NCBI GenBank assembly: GCA_035493955.1
Contig: DATJHI010000035.1
Location: forward strand, 62,001 to 126,000
Direction of reading: 5' to 3'
DNA from: NCED01 sp035493955
GTDB taxonomy: Bacteria > Pseudomonadota > Alphaproteobacteria > Caulobacterales > Caulobacteraceae
Length of the DNA: 64,000 nt
Both the position numbers and the translations under genes were made by a program. The notes under the pieces are model-generated. The model ran no database searches. It worked only from the letters and a program-made list of their open reading frames with translations, and was not told the DNA's origin. This document shows, piece by piece, positions 19,676 through 28,592 of this stretch; position 1 is the first letter of the stretch, and the number at the start of each line of letters is the position of its first letter.

Positions 19676-19708
19676 AAAGAAAAAGGCGGCCCGGTTGCCC
19701 GGACCGCC
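19676..19708 (-). terminator. Intrinsic terminator of the rpsF-rpsR-rplI operon
   Basis: Stem GGCGGCCCGG (19685-19694) / CCGGACCGCC (19699-19708) with one mismatch and a four-base loop. On the minus strand the stem is followed immediately by TTTTTCTTT. It ends transcripts leaving rplI, 26 bp after its stop codon, and lies directly behind the convergent 413-residue gene. Confidence 0.85.
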
Positions 19709-19734
19709 CTGATCGTCTTGCCGAAAGGACAGCC

Positions 19735-20313
19735 TCAGTAGGCGTCCATCTCGTGGCTGCCGGCGCCGCCTTCGAGCATGTCCGCGGCCTGGTCGACCGC
19801 GGCCTGACGCTCTTCCTCGAAGTGCGAGGCGATGACGTTCTCGCCGCGGGCCTGCCGTTCGGCTTCGTCGGCGCTGCGGGCGATGTTGATCTTGACCGTC
19901 ACGGTCACCTCGGGGTGAAGGCGGACCTTCACCTCGTGCACGCCCAGGGTCTTGATCGGACGGTCGAGGACGACCTGGCTGCGGTCGACCTTCTTGCCTT
20001 CGGCTTCCACCGCGTCGGAGATGTCGCGCCCCGACACCGATCCGTAGAGCTGGCCGGAGTCGCCAGCCTGGCGGATCAGCACATAGCTGGTGCCGTCGAG
20101 CTTCTCGCCGGCCTTTTCGGCCTGGGCGCGGGCTTCGGCGTTGCGGGCCTCGATCTGGGCCCGCTGGCCTTCGAACACCTTGAGGTTCAGGGCGTTGGCG
20201 CGCAGGGCCTTGGAGCGCGGCAGCAGGAAGTTGCGGGCGAACCCGTCCTTCACCGAGACCACGTCGCCGATGGCGCCGAGCTTTTCGACCCGTTCGAGCA
20301 GGATGACTTTCAT
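19735..20313 (-). CDS. rplI: 50S ribosomal protein L9
   Basis: 192 residues. The N-terminal RNA-binding domain starts MKVILLERVEKLGAIGDVV and includes the conserved GFARNFLLP; a long connecting helix and the C-terminal domain follow. The protein is some 40 residues longer than E. coli L9 (149), with an acidic C-terminal extension as is usual in alphaproteobacteria. It is the last gene of rpsF-rpsR-rplI and is followed by a strong intrinsic terminator. Confidence 0.98.
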   Translation of the reverse strand: MKVILLERVEKLGAIGDVVSVKDGFARNFLLPRSKALRANALNLKVFEGQRAQIEARNAEARAQAEKAGEKLDGTSYVLIRQAGDSGQLYGSVSGRDISDAVEAEGKKVDRSQVVLDRPIKTLGVHEVKVRLHPEVTVTVKINIARSADEAERQARGENVIASHFEEERQAAVDQAADMLEGGAGSHEMDAY

Positions 20314-20326
20314 GGGTGCGCCCTCC

Positions 20327-20605
20327 TTACTTCACGACGTAGGGAAGGAGCGCCAGGAAGCGGGCGCGCTTGATGGCGCGGGCCAGCTCGCGCTGCTTCT
20401 TGGCGGAGACCGCGGTGATCCGCGAGGGCACGATCTTGCCGCGCTCGGAGACGTAACGCTGCAGCAGCTTGACGTCCTTGTAGTCGATCTTCGGAGCGCC
20501 GGCGCCCGAGAACGGGCAGACCTTGCGGCGACGGAAGAAGGGGCGGCGGGCGCCGCCGGCGGAGGGCGCGCCGGGGCCGGCGGCTTCGGGGGTGATATCG
20601 GTCAT
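20327..20605 (-). CDS. rpsR: 30S ribosomal protein S18
   Basis: 92 residues. It contains the S18 core with IDYKDVKLLQRYVSERGKI and a basic C-terminal segment KQRELARAIKRARFLALLP. S18 pairs with S6 on the 30S platform, and its gene lies 11 bp downstream of rpsF and 13 bp upstream of rplI. A short Ala/Gly/Pro-rich N-terminus precedes the core. Confidence 0.98.
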   Translation of the reverse strand: MTDITPEAAGPGAPSAGGARRPFFRRRKVCPFSGAGAPKIDYKDVKLLQRYVSERGKIVPSRITAVSAKKQRELARAIKRARFLALLPYVVK

Positions 20606-20616
20606 GTGATGGCTCC

Positions 20617-21015
20617 TCAGACCGCCATGTCGTCATAGCCGCGGCGCGGACCGTCACGGTCGCCGCGATCGCGGTCGCGCTCACGGTCGCGGTCGCGACG
20701 CGCCAGCACCGGCGAAAGCTCCAGGTCGAGTTCATCGACCCGCACGGTCAGGTAGCGCAGCACGTCCTCGTTGAGCGAGAGCTGGCGCTCCAGTTCCTTG
20801 ACCGCCGCCGACGGGGCGTCGAGGGCCAGCAGGGAATAGTGCCCCTTGCGGTTCTTCTTGACGCGGTAGGTGAGGTTGCGCAGGCCCCAGTACTCGATCT
20901 TGGCGACGTGGCCGCCGAGCTCTTCGACCAGATGCTTGAGGGTGTCGTTCAGGGCTTCAGCCTGTTGCGGCGAGATATCCTGCCGCGCGATCACGATGTG
21001 TTCGTATAGCGCCAT
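20617..21015 (-). CDS. rpsF: 30S ribosomal protein S6
   Basis: 132 residues. The S6 ferredoxin-like fold is clear (MALYEHIVIARQDIS at the start, YWGLRNLTYRVKKNRKGHY in the middle). The C-terminus carries a tail of alternating Arg/Asp (RDRDRERDRDRGDRDG) encoded by a short GC-rich tandem repeat at 20655-20700. E. coli S6 also has a variable acidic tail that is modified by glutamate addition; this one is mixed-charge instead. First gene of rpsF-rpsR-rplI, with AAGGA upstream and a candidate autoregulatory leader. Confidence 0.98.
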   Translation of the reverse strand: MALYEHIVIARQDISPQQAEALNDTLKHLVEELGGHVAKIEYWGLRNLTYRVKKNRKGHYSLLALDAPSAAVKELERQLSLNEDVLRYLTVRVDELDLELSPVLARRDRDRERDRDRGDRDGPRRGYDDMAV

Positions 21016-21045
21016 TGTGTCCTTCTTCCATGAGGAGGGCGGCGC

Positions 21046-21071
21046 GGCCGTCGGCGGAAGATCCGGCGGCC
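21046..21071 (-). promoter_or_regulatory. Candidate S6:S18-binding mRNA leader of rpsF
   Basis: Read on the minus strand, a 26-nt segment folds as an outer stem GGCCG/CGGCC and an inner stem CCGG-A/U-UCCG, separated by an asymmetric internal loop with CCGA on the 3' side. An asymmetric loop with an unpaired CCG is the hallmark of the known S6:S18 ribosomal leader motif. It lies 30 nt before the rpsF start, the expected place for autogenous translational control. No covariation could be tested. Confidence 0.45.
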
Positions 21072-21091
21072 ACGATGGGTCTCGACGCGGC

Positions 21092-21110
21092 GGACGGGAG
21101 TTTCCCGTCC
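21092..21110. other. Perfect 8-bp inverted repeat upstream of rpsF
   Basis: GGACGGGA (21092-21099) and TCCCGTCC (21103-21110) form a hairpin with a three-base loop in the 262-bp gap between rpsF and the divergent esterase gene. It could be part of the rpsF 5' leader or an operator for either gene. No clear sigma-70 promoter hexamers were identified in this gap. Confidence 0.4.
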
Positions 21111-21277
21111 CTTTAGCGCTCCGTGCGAGACCGCCTTCCAGGCAAGCGGCGGAACATACTCATCGACGCTCCAAAAGCAAGCGAATCGCCACGTCGGGAC
21201 GATCCGCGCGATCTGGCCCGCGTCGGTGCAATCCGGTAGAGCGGTCCTGGGGCCGGAAAATCGCCAAGGAACACGCC

Positions 21278-22093
21278 ATGCGCAAACTCGTCCTGATCCT
21301 GACGGGGCTGATGCTGCTTCCCCTGCTCGCCGCCGCCCAGCCCCGGCCGGCCGCCCCTGCGGCGCCCCAGGAGATGGCCTACGGCCGCGACCCGCTGCAA
21401 AGGCTCGACTTCTGGCGTGGGCGCGGGCCCGGCGCGCCGCTGATCGTGTTCGTCCACGGCGGCGGATGGAGCAGCGGCGACAAGGCGTGGATCGGCGACG
21501 CCACCGCGGGCCACTTCCTGGACCAGGGATACGCCTACGCCTCGATCAACTATCGGCTGGTCCCCACCGTCACCGTCGAGCAGCAGACCCAGGATGTCGC
21601 CGACGCGGTCGGCTTCCTGCTCACCCGCGCCGACCAGCTCGGCCTGGACCGGCGCAAGGTCGTGATCATCGGCCACAGTTCGGGGGGGCAGAACTCCGCC
21701 CTGATCGCCACCGACCCCCGTTTCCTGCAGAAGTCGGGTCTCGATCCCTCCGTGCTGAGCGGGGTGGTGCTGCTGGAGGGGGCGGGCCTGGCCCCGCGGC
21801 CCCAGCAGGGCGGACGCGCGCCGCTCGTCGGTCCGGCCCTGTCGCCCACCAACAACGCCGCCAGGCCCAACGCCGGCGCCTTCTTGATGCTGATCGCCAC
21901 GTCCGAGGATCTGCGCCGCCAGGCGGGCGTGTTCGCCGCGGCCCTGCGCGCGGCCGGAACGCCGGCCCGGATCGAGGACATCCCGGGCAGCGGCCACAAC
22001 GAGCTGGTGGAATATCTCGGCAGGCCCGGCGACCGGGCCACCGAAGTGGTCGACGCCTTCGCCCGTCAGGTGTTCGCCGCCCAGGCCCGTTAG
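21278..22093 (+). CDS. Secreted alpha/beta hydrolase (carboxylesterase-like)
   Basis: 271 residues from the ATG at 21278. An N-terminal signal peptide (MRKLVLILTGLMLLPLLAAAQ) predicts export to the periplasm. The fold shows the oxyanion HGGGW motif at His60 and the nucleophile elbow GHSSG with Ser134; the catalytic His is in GSGHNELVEY near the C-terminus. This is the hormone-sensitive-lipase/esterase branch of alpha/beta hydrolases. The substrate is unknown. It stands alone between the ribosomal operon and fabD. Confidence 0.88.
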   Translation: MRKLVLILTGLMLLPLLAAAQPRPAAPAAPQEMAYGRDPLQRLDFWRGRGPGAPLIVFVHGGGWSSGDKAWIGDATAGHFLDQGYAYASINYRLVPTVTVEQQTQDVADAVGFLLTRADQLGLDRRKVVIIGHSSGGQNSALIATDPRFLQKSGLDPSVLSGVVLLEGAGLAPRPQQGGRAPLVGPALSPTNNAARPNAGAFLMLIATSEDLRRQAGVFAAALRAAGTPARIEDIPGSGHNELVEYLGRPGDRATEVVDAFARQVFAAQAR

Positions 22094-22180
22094 AGCGCGC
22101 TGGGCCGGTTGAAGCCCGCCGCGTTTGGCCCTAACCCTGCGCGCCCGTCGCCCCCAGGGCCCACCCGAGAGGTTTTCGTC

Positions 22181-23125
22181 ATGAGCCTTGCCTTCCTGTT
22201 TCCCGGCCAGGGTAGCCAGTCCGTCGGCATGGGCGCCGAACTCTACGACGCCTTCGCCAGCGCGCGGGAGGTGTTCGGCGAGGTCGACCAGGCCCTGGGC
22301 CAGCACCTGTTCCGGCTGATGCGCGACGGCCCCGAGGAGGAGCTGACCCTGACCGAGAACGCCCAGCCGGCGCTGATGGCGGTCAGTCTGGCGGTGATCC
22401 GGGTGCTGGACGTGGACTTCAACGTCGGCATTGAGGGCGCGGCCTTCGTCGCCGGCCACTCCCTGGGCGAATACTCGGCCCTGGCCGCGGCCGAGGCGAT
22501 CTCCTTGTCCGACACCGCCCAGCTCCTGAAGCTGCGCGGCCAGGCCATGCAGCGGGCCGTGCCGGTGGGGGAAGGGGCCATGGCCTCGCTGGTCGGGCCC
22601 AAGGTGGATCTCGCCCTGGCCGAAGAGGCCGCCGCCGCGGGGGCCGCGATCGGCGTCTGCGTCGTCGCCAACGACAACCTGCAGGGCAATGTGGTGATCT
22701 CGGGCGCCAGGCTGGCCGTCGACAAGGCCATCGAGGCGGCCAAGGCCCTGGGCGCCCGCGCCATTCCGCTCAACGTCTCCGCCCCCTTCCATTCGCCCCT
22801 GATGCAGCCCGCCGCCGAGGCGATGGCCGAAGCCCTGGCGAAAACCACGATCCAGGCCCCCCGGGCCGCCCTGGTGGCCAACGTCACCGCCCGCCCCACC
22901 CTCGACCCGGAGACGATCCGGCGGCTGCTGGTCGAGCAGGTCACCGGCCGGGTACGCTGGCGCGAAAGCCTGGCCTGGCTGGCCGGGGAGGGCGAGGCGA
23001 CCCGATTCGCCGAGGCCGGGGCGGGGAAGGTGCTGAGCGGCATGATCAAGCGCGCCGTCCCCGACGCCGTCGCCACCGCGCTCAATACGCCCGCGGACCT
23101 GGAGTCGTTCGCCGAAAGCCTCTAA
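22181..23125 (+). CDS. fabD: Malonyl-CoA:ACP transacylase FabD
   Basis: 314 residues from the ATG at 22181 (MSLAFLFPGQGSQ). The nucleophile is Ser94 in AGHSLGE and the catalytic His is His204 in APFHSPLM. It loads malonyl groups onto ACP for fatty-acid elongation in the cytoplasm. First gene of the fabD-fabG-acpP-fabF run. The upstream GAGAGG lies 11-12 bp from the ATG, which is somewhat far. Confidence 0.98.
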   Translation: MSLAFLFPGQGSQSVGMGAELYDAFASAREVFGEVDQALGQHLFRLMRDGPEEELTLTENAQPALMAVSLAVIRVLDVDFNVGIEGAAFVAGHSLGEYSALAAAEAISLSDTAQLLKLRGQAMQRAVPVGEGAMASLVGPKVDLALAEEAAAAGAAIGVCVVANDNLQGNVVISGARLAVDKAIEAAKALGARAIPLNVSAPFHSPLMQPAAEAMAEALAKTTIQAPRAALVANVTARPTLDPETIRRLLVEQVTGRVRWRESLAWLAGEGEATRFAEAGAGKVLSGMIKRAVPDAVATALNTPADLESFAESL

Positions 23126-23163
23126 CCCCGGCAGGATAGTCCACCACCGCCACGGAGCCCTTC

Positions 23164-23901
23164 ATGTTCGACCTTTCCGGCAAGACCGCCCTGGTCACCG
23201 GCGCCAGCGGCGGGCTCGGCTCGGCCATCGCCCGCACCCTGCATGGCCAGGGCGCGCAAGTCGTGCTGTCGGGCACCCGGGCCGAGGCCCTGAACACCCT
23301 GGCGGCGGAGCTGGGGGCCGGCGCCTTCGCCGCCCCGGCGGATCTGTCCGACGCCGAATCGGTCGACGGGCTGGTGGGCCAGGCCGAAGCCCTGGCCGGG
23401 ACGGTCGACATCCTGGTCTCCAACGCCGGCCTGACCCGCGACGGCCTGCTGCTGCGGATGAAGGATGAGGACTGGGACGCGGTGATTCGGGTCAACCTGG
23501 AGGCCTATTTCCGCCTGTCGCGGGCGGCCTTGCGCGGGATGATGAAGCGCCGGTGGGGCCGGATCATCGGCATCACCTCGGTGGTCGGGGTCACGGGCAA
23601 TCCGGGCCAGGCCAACTACGCCGCCTCCAAGGCCGGCATGATCGGTTTCTCCAAGGCGCTGGCCCAGGAGGTCGCCGCCCGCAACGTCACCGTCAACTGC
23701 GTGGCCCCCGGCTTCATCGCCAGTCCCATGACCGACGTCCTCAATGACGCGCAGCGCGAGACCATATTGTCGCGCATTCCCGCCGGCCGGCTCGGCGAAG
23801 GCGCCGAGATCGCCGCCGCCTGCCTCTATCTGGCCAGCGCGGAGGCGGCCTACGTCACCGGCCAGACCCTCCACGTCAACGGCGGCATGGCCATGCCCTG
23901 A
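23164..23901 (+). CDS. fabG: 3-oxoacyl-ACP reductase FabG
   Basis: 245 residues. Classical SDR with TGASGGLG at 12-19, NAG at 87-89 and the catalytic triad Ser139, Tyr152, Lys156 (YAASK). The NADPH-dependent enzyme reduces 3-oxoacyl-ACP. It lies 38 bp after fabD and before acpP, so context makes FabG secure among many SDRs. Confidence 0.98.
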   Translation: MFDLSGKTALVTGASGGLGSAIARTLHGQGAQVVLSGTRAEALNTLAAELGAGAFAAPADLSDAESVDGLVGQAEALAGTVDILVSNAGLTRDGLLLRMKDEDWDAVIRVNLEAYFRLSRAALRGMMKRRWGRIIGITSVVGVTGNPGQANYAASKAGMIGFSKALAQEVAARNVTVNCVAPGFIASPMTDVLNDAQRETILSRIPAGRLGEGAEIAAACLYLASAEAAYVTGQTLHVNGGMAMP

Positions 23902-24022
23902 CGCCTTCCGAATTCGACGCTGGCCTTCAGGCGCTAGTCTCCCCAAAAGGAGTATGGTAGGCGTCCGAGCCAACCGGCGTCGCCGTAAGGGTCTTAACCA
24001 GGGTCCTCATCGACACGCGACG

Positions 24023-24042
24023 GGTCCGGAGTTTTCCGGACC
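24023..24042 (+). other. Hairpin in the acpP leader
   Basis: Perfect 8-bp inverted repeat GGTCCGGA (24023-24030) / TCCGGACC (24035-24042), loop GTTT, in the 176-bp gap between fabG and acpP and 35 bp before the acpP start. With no T-run it is less like a terminator than a leader or processing hairpin, which could help give acpP its usual high relative expression. Confidence 0.45.
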
Positions 24043-24077
24043 TTCGCCATCACCAACCAAAAGGGGCTGAAAAGCGT

Positions 24078-24317
24078 ATGTCCGATATCCTCGAACGCGT
24101 GCGCAAGATCGTGATCGAGCACCTCGACGCCGATCCTGAAAAGGTGACGGAGAAGGCTAGCTTCATCGACGACCTGGGCGCGGACAGCCTGGACAATGTC
24201 GAACTGGTGATGGCCTTCGAAGAGGAGTTCGACATCGAAATCCCCGACGACGCCGCCGAACACATCCAGACCGTCGGCGATGCGGTGAAGTTCATCGGAG
24301 AGCGGCTGGGCGCCTGA
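24078..24317 (+). CDS. acpP: Acyl carrier protein (fatty-acid synthesis)
   Basis: 79 residues, acidic. The phosphopantetheine attachment Ser37 is in the canonical DLGADSLDNVEL. It carries growing acyl chains in type II fatty-acid synthesis. A second, specialised ACP exists at 49615-49872 in the sphingolipid cluster. AGGGG lies 12 bp before the ATG, rather far for a ribosome-binding site. Confidence 0.99.
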   Translation: MSDILERVRKIVIEHLDADPEKVTEKASFIDDLGADSLDNVELVMAFEEEFDIEIPDDAAEHIQTVGDAVKFIGERLGA

Positions 24318-24445
24318 GCCTGCGCTCGCGATCGGCTTTGACGGCGCGGCCATCAAGTTGTCTCCGGTCCAGGCTACGCCTGTGCGGCGGCGCCTGATGT
24401 CCCGCGTTCGTCCAGGCGAGCGGCCGAATAGGTAGGAAGTCGCCC

Positions 24446-25725
<1,280 letters not shown>

Positions 25726-25729
<4 letters not shown>

Positions 25730-26799
25730 CGCGCCGCTTCGATCGTTATGACGACGCCCCGCGCGGACGGGGCTTCCTGGCCGGTGTGGCGAGCGCCACC
25801 CTGACCCTTCTGGTGCTGGGGCTGGCGGCCGTCGCCGCCGGCGCCTTCCTCTACAACATGCCCGGCCCCAAGGCCCGCCAGGGCGCCGAGACCGACGTGG
25901 TGCTGCGCAAGGGCGCCGGCGTCACCGAGATCGGGGCCGAGCTGGAGCGCACGGGCGTGGTGCGCTCGGCCCCCCTGTTCATGGCCGCGGCCCAGCTCGG
26001 CGGCGCCGGCCGACGGCTCAAGGCCGGCGAATACGCCTTCCCCTCCGGCGCGTCCCTGTCGCGGGTGATCGCCAAGCTGCGGCGCGGCGACATCGTCCAC
26101 CACCGCGTCACCGTGCCCGAGGGCCTGACCTCGCAGCAGGTGGTGGACATCCTCGACAAGACCCCGGTCCTGGTCGGCTTGGCCCCGACCCCGCCCGAGG
26201 GCGCCCTGTTGCCCGAGACCTATGATGTGGTCCGCGGCGAGGAGCGTTCGGCCGTGCTGCAACGGATGATGGACGCCCGCGACCGGCTGCTGGCCCAGTT
26301 GTGGGCCAAGCGCAAGGCCGGCCTGCCGTTCGAGACCCCCGACCAGGCGGTGTCGCTGGCCTCCATCGTCGAGAAGGAGACCGCCCTGCCGGCCGAGCGG
26401 CCGCGGGTGGCCTCGGTCTATGTCAACCGCCTGCGCGGGGGCGTCCGCCTGGAGGCCGACCCGACCCTGATCTATGGGATCAGCGGCGGCCAGCCGCTGG
26501 GCCGGGGACTGCTGAAGTCCGAGCTGCTGCGGCCCGGCCCCTACAACACCTATCTGAACGCCGGCCTGCCGCCGACGCCGATCGGCAATCCCGGCCGCGC
26601 CTCCCTGGCCGCCGTGCTCGATCCCCCCGACACCAAGGACCTCTATTTCGTCGCCGACGGTGCCGGCGGCCACGCCTTCGCAGCCACCTACGCCGAGCAT
26701 CAGAAGAACGTCGCCCACTGGCGCAAGGTCGAGCACGACCGCGCCGCCGTCCCCGCCACCGGCACCGGGGTCTCCGCCCCCGCCGAAGCGAAACCTTGA
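25726..26799 (+). CDS. mltG: Endolytic murein transglycosylase MltG
   Basis: 357 residues, starting at a GTG overlapping the fabF stop. A cytoplasmic N-terminus of about 18 residues precedes one transmembrane helix (residues 19-44). The periplasmic part has a LysM-like region and the YceG catalytic domain with SIVEKET at 213-219 and the substrate-site motif EADPTLIYGI. MltG cleaves nascent glycan strands and sets their length. The C-terminus ends in a short Pro/Ala-rich tail. Confidence 0.97.
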
Positions 26800-26807
26800 G
26801 GGAAGCC

Positions 26808-27698
26808 ATGTCGAAGCTTTCGGGCATGACCGGCTTTTCCCGCCGCGACGGGGCGCTCCTGACCTGGACCTGGTCGGTGGAGGCGCGCTCGGTCAACGGC
26901 CGCAACCTGGAGGCCCGCTTCCGCGGCCCCCCTGGCTTCGATTCCCTGGAGCGGGCGGCCCGCGACGCCGCCCAGGCTCGGTTCCAGCGCGGCCAGATCA
27001 CCATCGGCCTGCAGGCTAAACGGGTCGGCGGCGCCGGCAAGGCGCGCATCGACCTGGCCGAGCTCGAACGGCTGGTCGCCCTGTCGCGACCCTATGTGGC
27101 CAGGGGCGAAGTCGCTCCGCCCGCGTTCGACGGCCTGCTGCTGGCGCCCGGCGTGGTCGAGATGGACGACGAGGCCGACGACGCCGAGGCCCGCAAGGCC
27201 CTGGAGGCGGCCATGGCCGTCACCATCGGCGAGGCGCTGGACGGGCTGAAGATGGCGCGGGACGAGGAGGGGGCGGCCCTGGCCGTCGTCCTCGTTGGCC
27301 TGGTGGACCGGATCGAGGCTTTGCGCGCCGACGCCGAGGACCTGGCCGCCGCCCAGGGCCCGGCCCTGAAGGAGCGCTATATCCGCCGCATCGCCGAACT
27401 GGCCGGGGAGGGCGCGGCCAATCTGGAGGAGCGTATCCTCCAGGAGGCGGCCATGCTGGCCATGAAGGCCGACGTGCGCGAGGAGCTGGACCGGCTGTCC
27501 GCCCACGTCGCCGGGGCCCGCGCCCTGCTGGCCGACGGCAAGGGGGCGGGGCGGCGCCTCGACTTCCTGGCCCAGGAATTCATGCGCGAGGCCAACACCT
27601 TGTGCTCGAAATCGGCCTCATCGGCCTTGACGGGGACCGGACTGGACCTCAAGGCGGCGATCGAACAGTTCCGCGAGCAGATCCAGAACGTCGAATGA
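26808..27698 (+). CDS. yicC: YicC family endoribonuclease
   Basis: 296 residues from ATG 26808 (GGAAGCC just upstream). The N-terminus SGMTGFSRRDGALLTWTWSVEARSVNGRNL (shown here only as a region, residues 4-33) and the C-terminal RRLDFLAQEFMREANTLCSK identify the YicC family. YicC was recently characterised as an RNase that trims structured RNA. It sits between mltG (8-bp gap) and gmk (4-bp overlap), the common alphaproteobacterial order. Confidence 0.95.
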   Translation: MSKLSGMTGFSRRDGALLTWTWSVEARSVNGRNLEARFRGPPGFDSLERAARDAAQARFQRGQITIGLQAKRVGGAGKARIDLAELERLVALSRPYVARGEVAPPAFDGLLLAPGVVEMDDEADDAEARKALEAAMAVTIGEALDGLKMARDEEGAALAVVLVGLVDRIEALRADAEDLAAAQGPALKERYIRRIAELAGEGAANLEERILQEAAMLAMKADVREELDRLSAHVAGARALLADGKGAGRRLDFLAQEFMREANTLCSKSASSALTGTGLDLKAAIEQFREQIQNVE

Positions 27699-28342
27699 GC
27701 ATCAAGACCGAGCACGACCCCCGCCGCGGCCTGATGCTGGCGATCTCCAGCCCCTCCGGGGCGGGCAAGACCTCGCTGTCGCGCCGCCTCCTGGTCGACC
27801 ATCCGGAGCTGACCCTGTCGATCTCCTGGACCACCCGCGCCCCGCGCTCGCGCGAGCTGGACGGGCGCGAATACCACTTCGTCACCCGAGAGGCCTTCGA
27901 CGCGATGGTCGCCAAGGACGGCTTCCTGGAGTGGGCCGAGGTGCACGGCAACTGCTACGGCAGCCCGCGCCAGCCGGTGCTGGACGCCCTGGCCCAGGGG
28001 CAGGACGTGCTGTTCGACATCGACTGGCAGGGCGCGCGCCAGATCAAGGCGGCGGCCGGCGACGACGTGGAGCTGGTGTTCGTGCTGCCGCCGACGGTGG
28101 CCGAGCTGCGCCGGCGGCTGTACGCCCGCGGCCAGGACACGCCCGAGGTGATCGAGCGCCGGGTCGCCTGGGCCAAGGCCGAGATCGAGCACTGGCGCGA
28201 ATACACCCACGTGCTGGTCAACGACAACTTCGACCACACCTACACCAACCTGGCCCACATCTACCACGCCGCGCGCCTGGCCCGCCGGCGCAACGGCTGG
28301 CTGGAGCCGCTGGTGCAGCGGCTGCTGGACGAAAAGATCTAG
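27695..28342 (+). CDS. gmk: Guanylate kinase
   Basis: 215 residues from the ATG overlapping the yicC stop. The P-loop is SSPSGAGKTS (18-27), and the GMP-binding segment includes SWTTRAPRSRELDGREYHFV. It phosphorylates GMP to GDP. Last gene of the fab-mltG-yicC-gmk run. The following 250 bp contain nothing I can identify and mark the edge of an accessory block. Confidence 0.98.
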   Translation: MSIKTEHDPRRGLMLAISSPSGAGKTSLSRRLLVDHPELTLSISWTTRAPRSRELDGREYHFVTREAFDAMVAKDGFLEWAEVHGNCYGSPRQPVLDALAQGQDVLFDIDWQGARQIKAAAGDDVELVFVLPPTVAELRRRLYARGQDTPEVIERRVAWAKAEIEHWREYTHVLVNDNFDHTYTNLAHIYHAARLARRRNGWLEPLVQRLLDEKI

Positions 28343-28592
28343 GGGCGACGCGACCAGAAGCTGCCCGATTGCGGACGACCTGAAGGTCCGAGATGGGTAG
28401 GGAGCGGTCTCGCGCGGGTCGCCAAGAAGCGGACACTGCAAGCGGCCGCTACGGGTGGGGCAGCTGAAGTTGGCGCGTGTCCTTGGGGAGGGAGGCGGTG
28501 TCGCGCGACCAGGCTGCAGAGCCATTGAATGGCGACAAGCGCATGAAACAGGCCTCTGCCGTTGACGCCAAGAACCTGTTAGATTGCCGGCG

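Noticed and set aside
20870..21277. Upstream extension of the esterase antisense to rpsF
   Set aside because: Would bury the signal peptide; the ATG at 21278 starts directly at it.
22109..22180. Longer FabD start
   Set aside because: The 24 extra residues are proline-rich and unlike FabD; MSLAFLFPGQGSQ at 22181 is the family start.
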